Source of the DNA: CAYRYU01 sp964428355
Lineage (GTDB): Bacteria > Muiribacteriota > Ozemobacteria > Ozemobacterales > Ozemobacteraceae
Length of the DNA: 64,000 nt
Reading direction: 5' to 3'
Assembly (NCBI GenBank): GCA_964428355.1
Contig: CAYRYU010000030.1
Location: 7,504-71,503, forward strand
The notes under the pieces were generated by a model. The model was given only the letters and a program-made list of their open reading frames with translations, searched no databases and was not told the origin of the DNA. Positions 34,679-43,026 of this stretch are shown here, piece by piece (the stretch's first letter is position 1; each line of letters starts with the position of its first letter). A program made the translations under genes and the position numbers.

Positions 34679-36219
34679 CGGATCTCACCTGTCCGGGCTT
34701 CGAGGAATAAGACTTCTTTCCCCCCGGATCTCAATCCCCTGAGGATTTCCGGAAGGTTGCCCTTTTCCCCTTTTCCCGGCTTAACGCATCTGGGAATTGC
34801 CTTTGCGGGGATTCCTTCCTCGAGAATCCTCCGGTCGGTCGAAAGAAAGCCCACAAGCCTGTTTTCCCCATCGAGGACATCGAGCCACATCAGGTCATTG
34901 AAAAACCGCTTGTGATATCTTCTCAATAGAGGGCCGGGCTTTTTCAGGGAAAGGGAGACTTGGGGGGGAAGGGGGGACGGGTTGGGGCGGATATCACACC
35001 CAACGACTTCCCGAGCGGGAATGTATGAAGCCAGCAACAATTCGTCGAAATCCGTGATGATGTTCCCCCAGATCCCTTTGAGGGAAAGGCGCTTTTCGGA
35101 AGGGACTTTCGTCCGATAAAAATCGTGGTTTTCCCTCAAGAATGTGTTCAAATCAAGCCCCCGAGGCTCGGCAAGGAAGATGGCGAAAATGACCGGCCCA
35201 AAAAGGGCCGCGGACCGGTAATGCCTTGAGACGAACAGATAATCGCGGTTCGAAAGGGCTTTCCTCGTCCTTGGATCGAGCACGGGATCGAAGAGCATTT
35301 TTTCGAAATGCCCCGTTCGGACATCGAGGGAAATCCATCTCCCGGATTCAGTTTTTCGGATGGCATGCTGAAGGCGGTTCCCTCCGGGCAGTTGGGTAGG
35401 GTCCCATTCCATGAAGTTCTTCCAGAACCGATAAGAGCCGATGCAAAGGTCCGGGTCTTCCAGAAGTATTCCGATTGCGAGTCTTTCGCTCTGGCGGAAA
35501 TCCGTCTGGAGCATATCGGTTCCACGGAAAACGAGGTCGAAATCCCCGTTCAAAATCCGCTTCTTCCCGGATTCCGTGTTCAGGAAGAACAGCGAGAAAA
35601 TGGACTCAGACTTCTGGAGACCTCGAAGGCGGTCCGCGTTCTCTTTTCGGCATGTTTCCGGAAGAGAGAACGGGTCGCACACCTTTTTCGGAAGAAGAAG
35701 AAACCACTCGTTCAGGCGTTCGATCTTCTTCGCGATTACCGGTCGAAGGGAAACATTTCCGAGAAGCTCGAGGCATTGTTGGTAAATGAGGGAATGAAGA
35801 TGGGAGGATACGTCTTCCAGCCTGAAGGAGTGCTTTCGGTAAAGTTTTGAAGAATGGTTCAGAACGCCGGATATTCTTTCCTTCCACGCCTCCGAGGCAA
35901 GTTGGTCTTCCTTGACCGTAGCTTCAATCAATAGATCGAGGGGAAGTTCGAATGCCTTGTCTATGGATTCGATCGCGCGGGGGAGAACTTCCCGGATAGA
36001 GTCGGGGGAAGCCTTATCAAAGGCTTCGGTTTCCCCGCATAGGGAAACGGTCCCAAGGCTGCCATCAGAAAACTCCTCCCCGGGATTCCCGAACAATCGG
36101 TGCTCACGGGCCTGTCCTTCGAGGGTCCTCGGGGAGAAGGAAAAAAGCAGCCATGCCAAGGCAAGAGAGAAGAAGAACCTCATCGTCCAGATTGGAACTC
36201 GGTATGATCGAAAAATCAT
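34675..36219 (-). CDS. Exported protein of unknown function in the palindrome-bounded islet
   Basis: A 514-residue protein with an N-terminal signal peptide (MRFFFSLALAWLLFSFSP, beginning 12 codons into the frame). It is rich in Leu, Arg and Phe and largely helical, with no recognised domain. Its stop TAA overlaps the TAG of the convergent phosphorylase-like gene by two bases, so the pair shares a 3' end. Codon use is plainer (more AAA, TTC and TCG) than in neighbouring genes, and the pair is confined to the segment between two REP-like palindromes. Co-acquisition is therefore plausible. Confidence 0.6.
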   Translation of the reverse strand: MIFRSYRVPIWTMRFFFSLALAWLLFSFSPRTLEGQAREHRLFGNPGEEFSDGSLGTVSLCGETEAFDKASPDSIREVLPRAIESIDKAFELPLDLLIEATVKEDQLASEAWKERISGVLNHSSKLYRKHSFRLEDVSSHLHSLIYQQCLELLGNVSLRPVIAKKIERLNEWFLLLPKKVCDPFSLPETCRKENADRLRGLQKSESIFSLFFLNTESGKKRILNGDFDLVFRGTDMLQTDFRQSERLAIGILLEDPDLCIGSYRFWKNFMEWDPTQLPGGNRLQHAIRKTESGRWISLDVRTGHFEKMLFDPVLDPRTRKALSNRDYLFVSRHYRSAALFGPVIFAIFLAEPRGLDLNTFLRENHDFYRTKVPSEKRLSLKGIWGNIITDFDELLLASYIPAREVVGCDIRPNPSPLPPQVSLSLKKPGPLLRRYHKRFFNDLMWLDVLDGENRLVGFLSTDRRILEEGIPAKAIPRCVKPGKGEKGNLPEILRGLRSGGKEVLFLEARTGEIR

Positions 36220-36379
36220 GTTTCCCGCAGACTTCCACTGAATGACCCGGTCGAGCGATTTGGATAGATCATCTATTCCTCCGGGAGAATAGAATGTTAC
36301 TCCTTTTCACGTCACGAAACCAACCCCGATCCGTGCTCAAACTCGTTTGTTCTCTCCAACAGCGCACCCCCGAATCCCT

Positions 36380-36766
36380 TTACGGTAACGGGAAACCAGT
36401 CCCGGAGATGAACTCCTCCCATTCGCGCGGGTCGACGTGCTGATATTCACGCCAGTGCGTGATCAGTCCGTTTTCCAACCTGATCAGCGCCACACCGTGA
36501 TACCGGTGGGTTCCCTCATAGGTGTATTCAACCGCACCCATCTGCCGGAATTCATCGAAAATCATCGTGTGGAAAACCGTTTTCTGCTCCTGGCCTTCGT
36601 CCGCCTCGAAGAAGGCGAGAAGATCCTGACGGTTGGAAAATGAATACCGGAGCGGGTCGGCATATCGCACGTCCTTGGCGAATGCCTCGCTCACATTCCG
36701 ATATTCCCGTTTCGACCACCCTTCTGCCAACCCTTGGAGAACCTTTCGGAATTCTGCTTCCTTCAC
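36380..36766 (-). CDS. SnoaL/NTF2-fold small protein
   Basis: A 128-residue cytoplasmic protein of the cone-shaped alpha+beta NTF2/SnoaL type: helices at the start (VLQGLAEGWSKREYRNVSEA), then DVRYADPLRY, and the strands VEYTYEGTHRYHGVALIRL and GLITHWREYQHVDP. Such domains bind small hydrophobic ligands or act as isomerases and hydratases; a biosynthetic or stress role cannot be fixed. The open frame is much longer upstream, but GTG at 36766 preceded by AGGAGG is clearly the start. It stands alone in the islet. Confidence 0.7.
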   Translation of the reverse strand: MKEAEFRKVLQGLAEGWSKREYRNVSEAFAKDVRYADPLRYSFSNRQDLLAFFEADEGQEQKTVFHTMIFDEFRQMGAVEYTYEGTHRYHGVALIRLENGLITHWREYQHVDPREWEEFISGTGFPLP

Positions 36767-37009
36767 ATAACCTCCTGAAGCTGAGTCGCAGGAATCGGTT
36801 GAAAACCCTCCGAACACAATACCAGTGCCAGAGAATTGGTCAAGATGTCCTTCACTCAGAAAAACACCCAGGGAAGATGGGGATGCGGGGTCACTCCACC
36901 CGCCCAGATCCCCAGGGTTTCGCCCAGAAACGCACAAAATGCGTTCCACGAGCGTGAATGGCGGACCGAATCTTCCGAAGACTCGCGACATCCCTCCGGC
37001 ATGATCCCA

Positions 37010-37325
37010 ACCCCCAATTCCGAGTTTCCACGATCTTTTTCCGCTCTGGCAAGGTTCGCCCTCGCCTCGAAACAGGTCGGACGGATCCGGACCGCCGCCC
37101 TATAATACATCACCGCGGCTTCGAGATTTCCCGTGCGTTGCAGGAGAACCCCGAGATCGTTTTAGGAATCGATATTTCCTGAGTTGATCTCGAGAGCGGG
37201 ACGAAACTTCCTCATTGCTTCTTGAATCCTCCTTGAACACGGACCTCTGTGGGCTCCCCATGAACCCAGAACCACAAGAAGAAACAGGCCGAAAAGCTGG
37301 AGGATCGCGTTCTCCTGGAAAGGAT
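37010..37325 (-). pseudogene. TPR-protein remnant with in-frame stop
   Basis: Read on the minus strand, one frame gives a hydrophobic segment (ILQLFGLFLLVVLGSWGA), then EAMRKFRPALEINSGNIDS, a TAA at 37164-37162, and then NDLGVLLQRTGNLEAAVMYY and RAAVRIRPTCFEARANLARA. The last two parts are clear tetratricopeptide repeat sequence (NDLGVLL...A..YY..A..I.P...A..NLA). The stop falls where a Tyr codon is expected (YNDLG), so a single TAT or TAC to TAA change would explain it. No start or ribosome site is present. Confidence 0.65.
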
Positions 37326-37826
37326 TACCAGGGACCGGGGTTCCCCCGGAAAATTGATTCCGGCATTGTCAACGGCCGTCTGTCGGAACAGCATGAAACC
37401 AATAATCTCCAGGATGGGCGGCAGGTATCTGGGAACCCAGTGTTTTCGAGGGGATCCAGCGTTATCCAGAGGAAGTCGGAGGAAGTCGGAGGAGGCCGGC
37501 AAGGAGGAGCAAACCCAACGCAACCGCAGTTCTTTCCCGGCACCAGAGACCCAGAGAAAGGGCAACCATCCGGATCAGCCGTGACAACAACCCTGATCTC
37601 AGAAAAAATGGAGAATAGCCATAGTCATTGAGGAGGCCCCAAGCCCTTCTCTACCGATAAGTGCAAAAACCAGCCATGTGGTAACCAGATGCCCCGGTTG
37701 GGTTGGTTGTTCCTCCACCGGATACCAGCCATGTCGGTATCCCCATAGTGGCTTCCATCGATTCCATTGCCGCCGCCACCACTACCGCCACCAGTGAATA
37801 TCTGGATGACGGTCTGGATGATCTCA

Positions 37827-37876
37827 AAATCGGGGACATGAGAATCAATTGGAATTGATTCTCATGTCCCCGATTT
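37827..37876. repeat. REP-like palindromic element, copy 2
   Basis: A perfect 24-bp inverted repeat with only two bases between the arms (37827-37850 and 37853-37876). It contains the same GGGGACATGAGAATC head as the element at 32908-32982. It begins 16 bases past the stop of the minus-strand double-GNAT gene, so it would form the 3' end of that transcript. Confidence 0.88.
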
Positions 37877-37891
37877 AGATCTCCCCGGATG

Positions 37892-39022
37892 TCAGGGGAG
37901 ATGACGGCGGATTTCCAGGTCGGCGTAGACTCGTGTGAATTTTGGGAAGCGAGTTCGAAGGCTCTCGACGCAGAATAGGAGTCGTTCATAGGTATGCCCG
38001 AGGACGACGAAGTCGCGGCGCTGGTTTCCGTGCATCTTCAGGGCAGGAAAGTAGACCACGGGGACGAACCCGGCCCTGGTCATGAACTCGATTCCCTGGC
38101 AGTCCGCGGCATCCACGATCATTTCGATGTAGCTCATGTTCCGATCATGGAGCAGTCGGGCCACCTCACGGTACAACACCGAAGGGTCGACCGGGATCTC
38201 AAGCCGTTCAACGATCACGGAGGCAAACCGGAAGGAATCGTTTACTGCGGCAAAGACCTCGAGCTTTCCCTCGGGATCGGTAAGGAGGACGTTGGGTTCC
38301 TGGAAGGGATAGAAGTTGGTGGACAGGAGGTCCATTTCGCGCAGGCGGCTATATTTTCTCCGAACGAAGTTGGGGGCTTCGATCAGTTCCAGTTCCACCG
38401 CACCTGTGCCCAGAGCCTCTTCGACCCTCGGAGGGTGAAACGCGGGAAGAGGAGGCAGCGTCCAATCATCACAGATCAACTCAAAGAATGGAGCAACGAT
38501 GGGATGAAGCGGAAAACCCTGGAACCGCTTTCCCTCGAGAACTCCATCGAAGTACCTTACCGTCACTCCCGCCGGATTACGAGTCCTTTCACGGGCCGAG
38601 GTCGGGAAGAAGCCGAGAAAGCGGAACCCCTCTTCCACGGAAAGGAGGAGTTGGTCGAACGAAATGAACCTTGTGGTGATGAAGAGCAGATCCAGCTGTG
38701 GCCGCCCGGCTTCGGCCGCAGCAGCGATCAGGGACCGCTGGATTTTTCTGCCTCCATCGGCTAGGGGATCTGTGTAAAGCCTCACGATCTTCCCGATCCG
38801 CTGCTCGAGATCGCGTTTCACGGCAAGGACCCCGACGATCTTTCCCCCGGCCTCGGCGACAATCCATTGAAATCCTTTGTCAGAAAGGGAACTCCCCAGT
38901 TTCCTGTGATCGAGGAAAAGGGGATCGTTCATCACCTCCACCGCCGCCCCCTGGTACATTTCCACGATGGGCATCACGTCGCCGTGCGAGGCCGGCCGGA
39001 TAGAAAAGGCTTGCGCGATCAT
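37892..39022 (-). CDS. Double GNAT-fold acetyltransferase in the lux-like cluster
   Basis: A 376-residue protein with two GNAT-like halves. The first (SIRPASHGDVMPIVEMYQGA, then WIVAEAGGKIVGVLAVKRDL and KIVRLYTDPLADGGRKIQRS) is a clear N-acetyltransferase start with an acetyl-CoA-type loop. The second (ANFVRRKYSRL-like region to SYIEMIVDAADCQGIEFMTRAGFVP, split here in two motifs: YIEMIVDAAD and EFMTRAGFVPVVYF) is weaker. Acyl transfer from CoA to an amine is the expected reaction. Its ATG overlaps the stop of the MFS gene (ATGA), so the two are co-translated. It is the last gene of the cluster. Confidence 0.75.
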   Translation of the reverse strand: MIAQAFSIRPASHGDVMPIVEMYQGAAVEVMNDPLFLDHRKLGSSLSDKGFQWIVAEAGGKIVGVLAVKRDLEQRIGKIVRLYTDPLADGGRKIQRSLIAAAAEAGRPQLDLLFITTRFISFDQLLLSVEEGFRFLGFFPTSARERTRNPAGVTVRYFDGVLEGKRFQGFPLHPIVAPFFELICDDWTLPPLPAFHPPRVEEALGTGAVELELIEAPNFVRRKYSRLREMDLLSTNFYPFQEPNVLLTDPEGKLEVFAAVNDSFRFASVIVERLEIPVDPSVLYREVARLLHDRNMSYIEMIVDAADCQGIEFMTRAGFVPVVYFPALKMHGNQRRDFVVLGHTYERLLFCVESLRTRFPKFTRVYADLEIRRHLP

Positions 39023-40269
39023 CTTCCTTCACCCCCCTCGGTAACAGGTTCATATAGTTCAGATTCCCTGCGGGAAAGGAACCAGAAAAAACCCGAAACG
39101 ATCATTACTCCAGCTCCTTCGATCAGGAAAAGAACCGACGCTTCAACGAGATCGCCGAGAAATCCGAAAAGGAGGTAGGCCACCGGAAAGGTGAAGCTGA
39201 TCAACGCCTGCATGATGGCGAAGAACTTCCCCTTAACGGCGGTGGGAACGATTGCCTGGAACAGCGTTACGAACTTCACGTTGTTGATCCCCAAAGCGCA
39301 GCCCGCCACAAAAAGGAACAACAGGGTGGTCGAAAAAAAAGGGAAAAGACCCGGGAGGAAAATGGATAGCCCGAGGATGGTCAGGCAAACCGCTCCAACC
39401 TTCACGGTGCGGTGTTCCGACTCGATAAAGGAGGAGGAAAAAGTACCCACCAGAAGACCCAGGCATAACGCGGCTTCAAGCTTCCCAAGAGTCGATGCGG
39501 GCTCTTTCAACGTTTTCTGGACGAAAAGAGGTAGAACCACCAGGATCGGGGTGGCGAAGAAATTGATCATCCCGAAGCCCAGAAGGATCTTCTTGAGGAG
39601 GGGCATCCGGTCAAGGTCAAGGGTTGCGTACGATCCAGCCGCGACCCCGGCCGGGGCGCCCTTCATGAGTTCCGGGGCCTTGAACCTGATCAGCCAGTTC
39701 ACTAGCGCAGAGAAGAGAAAACTGTACCCGTTGATAATGACCAGACCGGGGATTCCAACCCGATCGATCAGGAAGGCCCCGGCAAGTGCACCCACAAAGC
39801 TCGCCATGGACTGCGTCGATGACTGGAAGGATACCGCAGACTCCATGTCTTCGGCGAGGACGATTTCCGGAAGGGCCTTGTTGAGCCCAGGATTGAAGAA
39901 GCCTTCGATGAGGGCGATGGTAAATCCCACGACGTAGGTCTGGATCAGGGAAAATGAGCCTGACTCCAGGAGCCCACCCGCCCACATCATCAGCACGAAT
40001 GCGCCGAGGTCGCAGGTGACGAGCAAACGCTTGCTCCTGATCTTGTCTACCGTCCGGCCGATCGGCTTCACCAGGAGGATCGAGGGAAGGGCGCAGACCA
40101 CGAGGAACGCCCCCAGCGCGAGTCCACCCGACTTCCCAGCTTGGGAGAGGAGCCACCAGACTATCGCCAGTTGGTACATCTTCGTCCCCGCCTGACTCAA
40201 AATCTGGCCCACCCAGAGAAGAAGAAAGTCCCGGTTCCGGAACAGGAAGAAACGTCGTCTGGCTTTCAA
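39019..40269 (-). CDS. Major facilitator superfamily exporter
   Basis: A 416-residue inner-membrane protein with about twelve hydrophobic helices. NRDFLLLWVGQILSQAGTKM is the typical first helix of DHA3-type drug exporters, PIGRTVDKIRSKRLLV the conserved loop between helices 2 and 3, and LFLFVAGCALGINNVKF lies in a late helix. Such proteins use the proton gradient to export small lipophilic molecules. TTG start with GGGAGA seven bases upstream. It lies 108 bases after the LuxC-ligase gene and overlaps the GNAT gene by four bases. In this context it probably exports the cluster's product or a toxic intermediate. Confidence 0.88.
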   Translation of the reverse strand: MKARRRFFLFRNRDFLLLWVGQILSQAGTKMYQLAIVWWLLSQAGKSGGLALGAFLVVCALPSILLVKPIGRTVDKIRSKRLLVTCDLGAFVLMMWAGGLLESGSFSLIQTYVVGFTIALIEGFFNPGLNKALPEIVLAEDMESAVSFQSSTQSMASFVGALAGAFLIDRVGIPGLVIINGYSFLFSALVNWLIRFKAPELMKGAPAGVAAGSYATLDLDRMPLLKKILLGFGMINFFATPILVVLPLFVQKTLKEPASTLGKLEAALCLGLLVGTFSSSFIESEHRTVKVGAVCLTILGLSIFLPGLFPFFSTTLLFLFVAGCALGINNVKFVTLFQAIVPTAVKGKFFAIMQALISFTFPVAYLLFGFLGDLVEASVLFLIEGAGVMIVSGFFWFLSRRESELYEPVTEGGEGR

Positions 40270-40334
40270 GTTGCCATCTCCCAGAGGGCCGTCGGCCCCG
40301 GATACGCCTCAACGAGGCAGGACGGGCTGGGGTG

Positions 40335-40365
40335 AAAAAGCCCCCCAGGCTCCCCCCCCGGGCTT
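40335..40365 (-). terminator. Weak terminator-like hairpin between luxC-like gene and MFS gene
   Basis: On the minus strand AAGCCC (40365-40360) pairs with GGGCTT (40343-40338), and the second arm runs directly into a short T-run (40339-40335). The loop is long and G-rich. It could partly terminate or attenuate transcription after the four enzyme genes, with the exporter genes expressed at lower level. Confidence 0.4.
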
Positions 40366-40377
40366 GTGGGAACCCCT

Positions 40378-43026
40378 TCACTCGCGTTCATCGAGAACAC
40401 CCTTCACTTTTCCCGTCCTTGGGTTCCGGGGAAGGGCACCCGGCGGAAACAGTTCTATGACGACCTTCCAGAGCTTTCCCGATTCGATCCGGGAACGGAG
40501 ATTGGCCACACCCTTGTACAGCGCTTCCAGGACCCGCTTCTTGAAACCATCCGAACGTTCCTCGGTTTCGAGACGGATGACCACGAACTCTCGACCCGCC
40601 TCGTTCCGGCCCGCAAGTTGGATCTCCGAAATGGGAAAAGCCTTCAGTGCTTCCCGGAAATCGCGAAGCGTGATGTTGAGGAGGCCGACGGTGATCGTGT
40701 CACCAGAACGGCCCAGGAACTCGAAACGCCTCATCGTCCGGCCGCAGGGGCATTTCCCGGGAACGATCCTGCCGAGATCGCCGATGTCGTAACGGATCAA
40801 CGGAACCGCGTACTTGAGCAGGCTCGTAATGAGAACTCGTCCCGCTTCGCCGTCGACAAGCGGCTTTCCGGCTTCGTCGACGATCTCGATGTAGTTGAAA
40901 TCGTCGATCGAGTGGTGCATCGTCCCAGTCATTTCGGCGCACTGGAAACCGATCTCCCCTCCGTCGTTCGCCCCGATGACCGACGCGATCCTCCTGGTTC
41001 CGAGCTCGGAAACGATCCATTCCCGATCGGACGGGCTCATGGGAGATCCCGCAAACAGGATCTTCTCGATTCCGAATTCGGGATCCATCTTTTTCAGGGT
41101 CCGGAAAAGGGGAAGCAGAACGGTGGGAACTCCCTGCACGACGTTGATCCCGAACCCCTTCCAGACTCGGTGGAAGATTTCGGGCTTGACATCCCCGGCA
41201 AACCCGAAGGTTGTCACCCCGACCCTGACGTTTATGTGATCGAATGAGACGAAGCTTCCATACAGGTCGCCGGCGAGAAAGCAGTTCGCCAGCCGGTCTC
41301 CCTTCCTGATTCCCGCGGCCCGGAAGAGCCTTACCGCCTGAGCGATCATCTGTTCCCAGTCGGGCCCGTCATAGACGGAGAACTTCGGTTCCCCGGTGGA
41401 ACCCCCGCTTCGCGAAACGTACCCGCCCCAGTACGGACCGGTCACGAGATCCCTTGATCCGGGCAGGATATGCCTTTCGAGCTCCTCCCGAGTCAGGATC
41501 GGGATCTTCGGGAGATCCTCGATCCCTTGGATTTCCAGCCCTCCGAGAATCCTATTGAAATACGGAGCCGATCTCGCCTTGCGCACGAGTTTCCGGAGCC
41601 GGGAATCGAACACCGCCTTTCGCTCATCCTCCAAAGCGAAGTCGAAAGGATGGAACTCGTCGTCCTCTTTCCCGGAACGACGGAAGACGATGTTGACGAA
41701 CTGGGGGAGGTCGTATGCCCCGTCGTGGGGGTCGTCGGGAACTCCACCCGACATCGCTCCGATATCGGTGACCCTGACCGCGCCGGCTTCAATGAAACTT
41801 CGGGAGAGAGCCTGACGCTTTTCCGAGCCAGAAATCAACCCCACGGTCTGGAGATATCCCCGCAAACCCCGCATCTGGGGAAGGAAATCATCGATCGTAT
41901 CGAAGGGCACAAGCCGGAGCGTCCTATGGAGCGGAGATGGCTGGATTTCCCGGTCGTGGTCAAGAACCACCGTCCAGTCGAGACCCCGGGGAGACTCGAA
42001 GAGACGGCCCTCCCCACGCGCATGGGCCACCTCGAAGACGGTCCTGAGCTTCCTGATCTCGACCGCGGTCTGCATGTCAGGGGGGCCCGGAGGCATCGAA
42101 GACGTAACCTTCTCGAGCTCGGGGGGAAGGGCTGCGGCGAGCTTTTCGGCATTCACCCGGTCCTGGACGAAGCAGACCTGCGGGGCAGTGCAGGCGTTTT
42201 GATCCCAGATCGCGATCTCCCCCGCGAGTCTCCTCGCGACTTCGGCCACCCCATACTCCGCCAGCCCGTTTCGCGTGACGACAGCGATGCTGAGCTTGGG
42301 TCCGTAGATGATCAGTCTCGTCCGGGCGGGAAGGTCGTTCCGGAATCCCTTCACGGCTTCTTCCCCTCCCCAAACGACGATCCCGTCGACGTGGCGTTTG
42401 AACTCCCCGAGCACATCGGAGTTTGAGGAAGGAACGTCGACCAGCGCAAGGCTCCCCGAGACCACCCCATCCCGGTCGATATCCTGAAGGCTTCTGATCA
42501 GGGCGGGAAGGAAGACCCGCTCCCCCGAGGACATCTTGAAGATCGAGACGTTGCCGGTGACGAGGCCCCCCAGGAGCGATCCCGCCCCGACGAGGAACAC
42601 GTTGCCAGCCAGCACGTGGAAGATGGTTCCCAGGGGTTGCCAGGCAAGGCTCGTCCGGTCCGCAGCCTGGTATTTCCACTCCCCAAGCCGGGGAATTCCC
42701 CGCATCTCGCTTTCGAGCTTCGCCTCGAGCACGTCCGGATCGAACATCCGGGGAAGTTCGTCCAAGCCCAGTTCCACCATTTCGCGGGAAAACCCGGTCT
42801 CGGCGGGAAGGACCTCGAGCATCCGCTTCCTCGGACCGAATTTCGGATCCTGCCAGGTTTTCCCGAGACGTCCCAACAGTTCGAGCACCTTGTCGAGCGG
42901 ATACCGGGAAAGCGCTTCCCGTTTCCGGTCGGCTTCGCCGCAAATTTCCGCTGCCTCTTCGACCGTGAGCGGCCTTGCGGCAGATTTCCAAGCGCCGAAA
43001 AGGTAGCGTGACTTCTGGTTCGTCAT
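40378..43026 (-). CDS. LuxC-type acyl reductase fused to PaaK-like adenylate-forming ligase
   Basis: An 882-residue fusion. Residues 1 to about 440 are a LuxC-family acyl-CoA reductase (NADPH-dependent reduction of an acyl thioester to an aldehyde): WQPLGTIFHVLAGNVFLVG, RLIIYGPKLSIAVVTRNGL, and the nucleophile region WDQNACTAPQVCF with Cys279, near the catalytic Cys286 of luminous bacteria. Residues about 455-882 are a phenylacetate-CoA-ligase-like adenylating enzyme: SRSGGSTGEPKFSVY phosphate loop, CPCGRTMRRFEFLGRSGD, and the end LPRNPRTGKVKGV. One chain could activate an acid and reduce it. The ATG follows AGGAGG five bases upstream and overlaps the LuxE-like stop (ATGA). Confidence 0.9.
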   Translation of the reverse strand: MTNQKSRYLFGAWKSAARPLTVEEAAEICGEADRKREALSRYPLDKVLELLGRLGKTWQDPKFGPRKRMLEVLPAETGFSREMVELGLDELPRMFDPDVLEAKLESEMRGIPRLGEWKYQAADRTSLAWQPLGTIFHVLAGNVFLVGAGSLLGGLVTGNVSIFKMSSGERVFLPALIRSLQDIDRDGVVSGSLALVDVPSSNSDVLGEFKRHVDGIVVWGGEEAVKGFRNDLPARTRLIIYGPKLSIAVVTRNGLAEYGVAEVARRLAGEIAIWDQNACTAPQVCFVQDRVNAEKLAAALPPELEKVTSSMPPGPPDMQTAVEIRKLRTVFEVAHARGEGRLFESPRGLDWTVVLDHDREIQPSPLHRTLRLVPFDTIDDFLPQMRGLRGYLQTVGLISGSEKRQALSRSFIEAGAVRVTDIGAMSGGVPDDPHDGAYDLPQFVNIVFRRSGKEDDEFHPFDFALEDERKAVFDSRLRKLVRKARSAPYFNRILGGLEIQGIEDLPKIPILTREELERHILPGSRDLVTGPYWGGYVSRSGGSTGEPKFSVYDGPDWEQMIAQAVRLFRAAGIRKGDRLANCFLAGDLYGSFVSFDHINVRVGVTTFGFAGDVKPEIFHRVWKGFGINVVQGVPTVLLPLFRTLKKMDPEFGIEKILFAGSPMSPSDREWIVSELGTRRIASVIGANDGGEIGFQCAEMTGTMHHSIDDFNYIEIVDEAGKPLVDGEAGRVLITSLLKYAVPLIRYDIGDLGRIVPGKCPCGRTMRRFEFLGRSGDTITVGLLNITLRDFREALKAFPISEIQLAGRNEAGREFVVIRLETEERSDGFKKRVLEALYKGVANLRSRIESGKLWKVVIELFPPGALPRNPRTGKVKGVLDERE

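Larger units (their letters stand above)
36767..37891. other. Gene-poor decayed segment
   Basis: No intact gene can be supported here. The minus strand holds a TPR remnant (37010-37325), short disabled frames, and the Gly-rich fragment TGGGSGGGGNGIDGSHYGD near 37740-37800, which ends at a stop close to 37630. Small direct repeats (AGGAAGTCGG) lie near 37470. The second REP-like palindrome is at 37827-37876. Base composition is more AT-rich than the flanks. It looks like a graveyard of partial genes. Confidence 0.6.
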
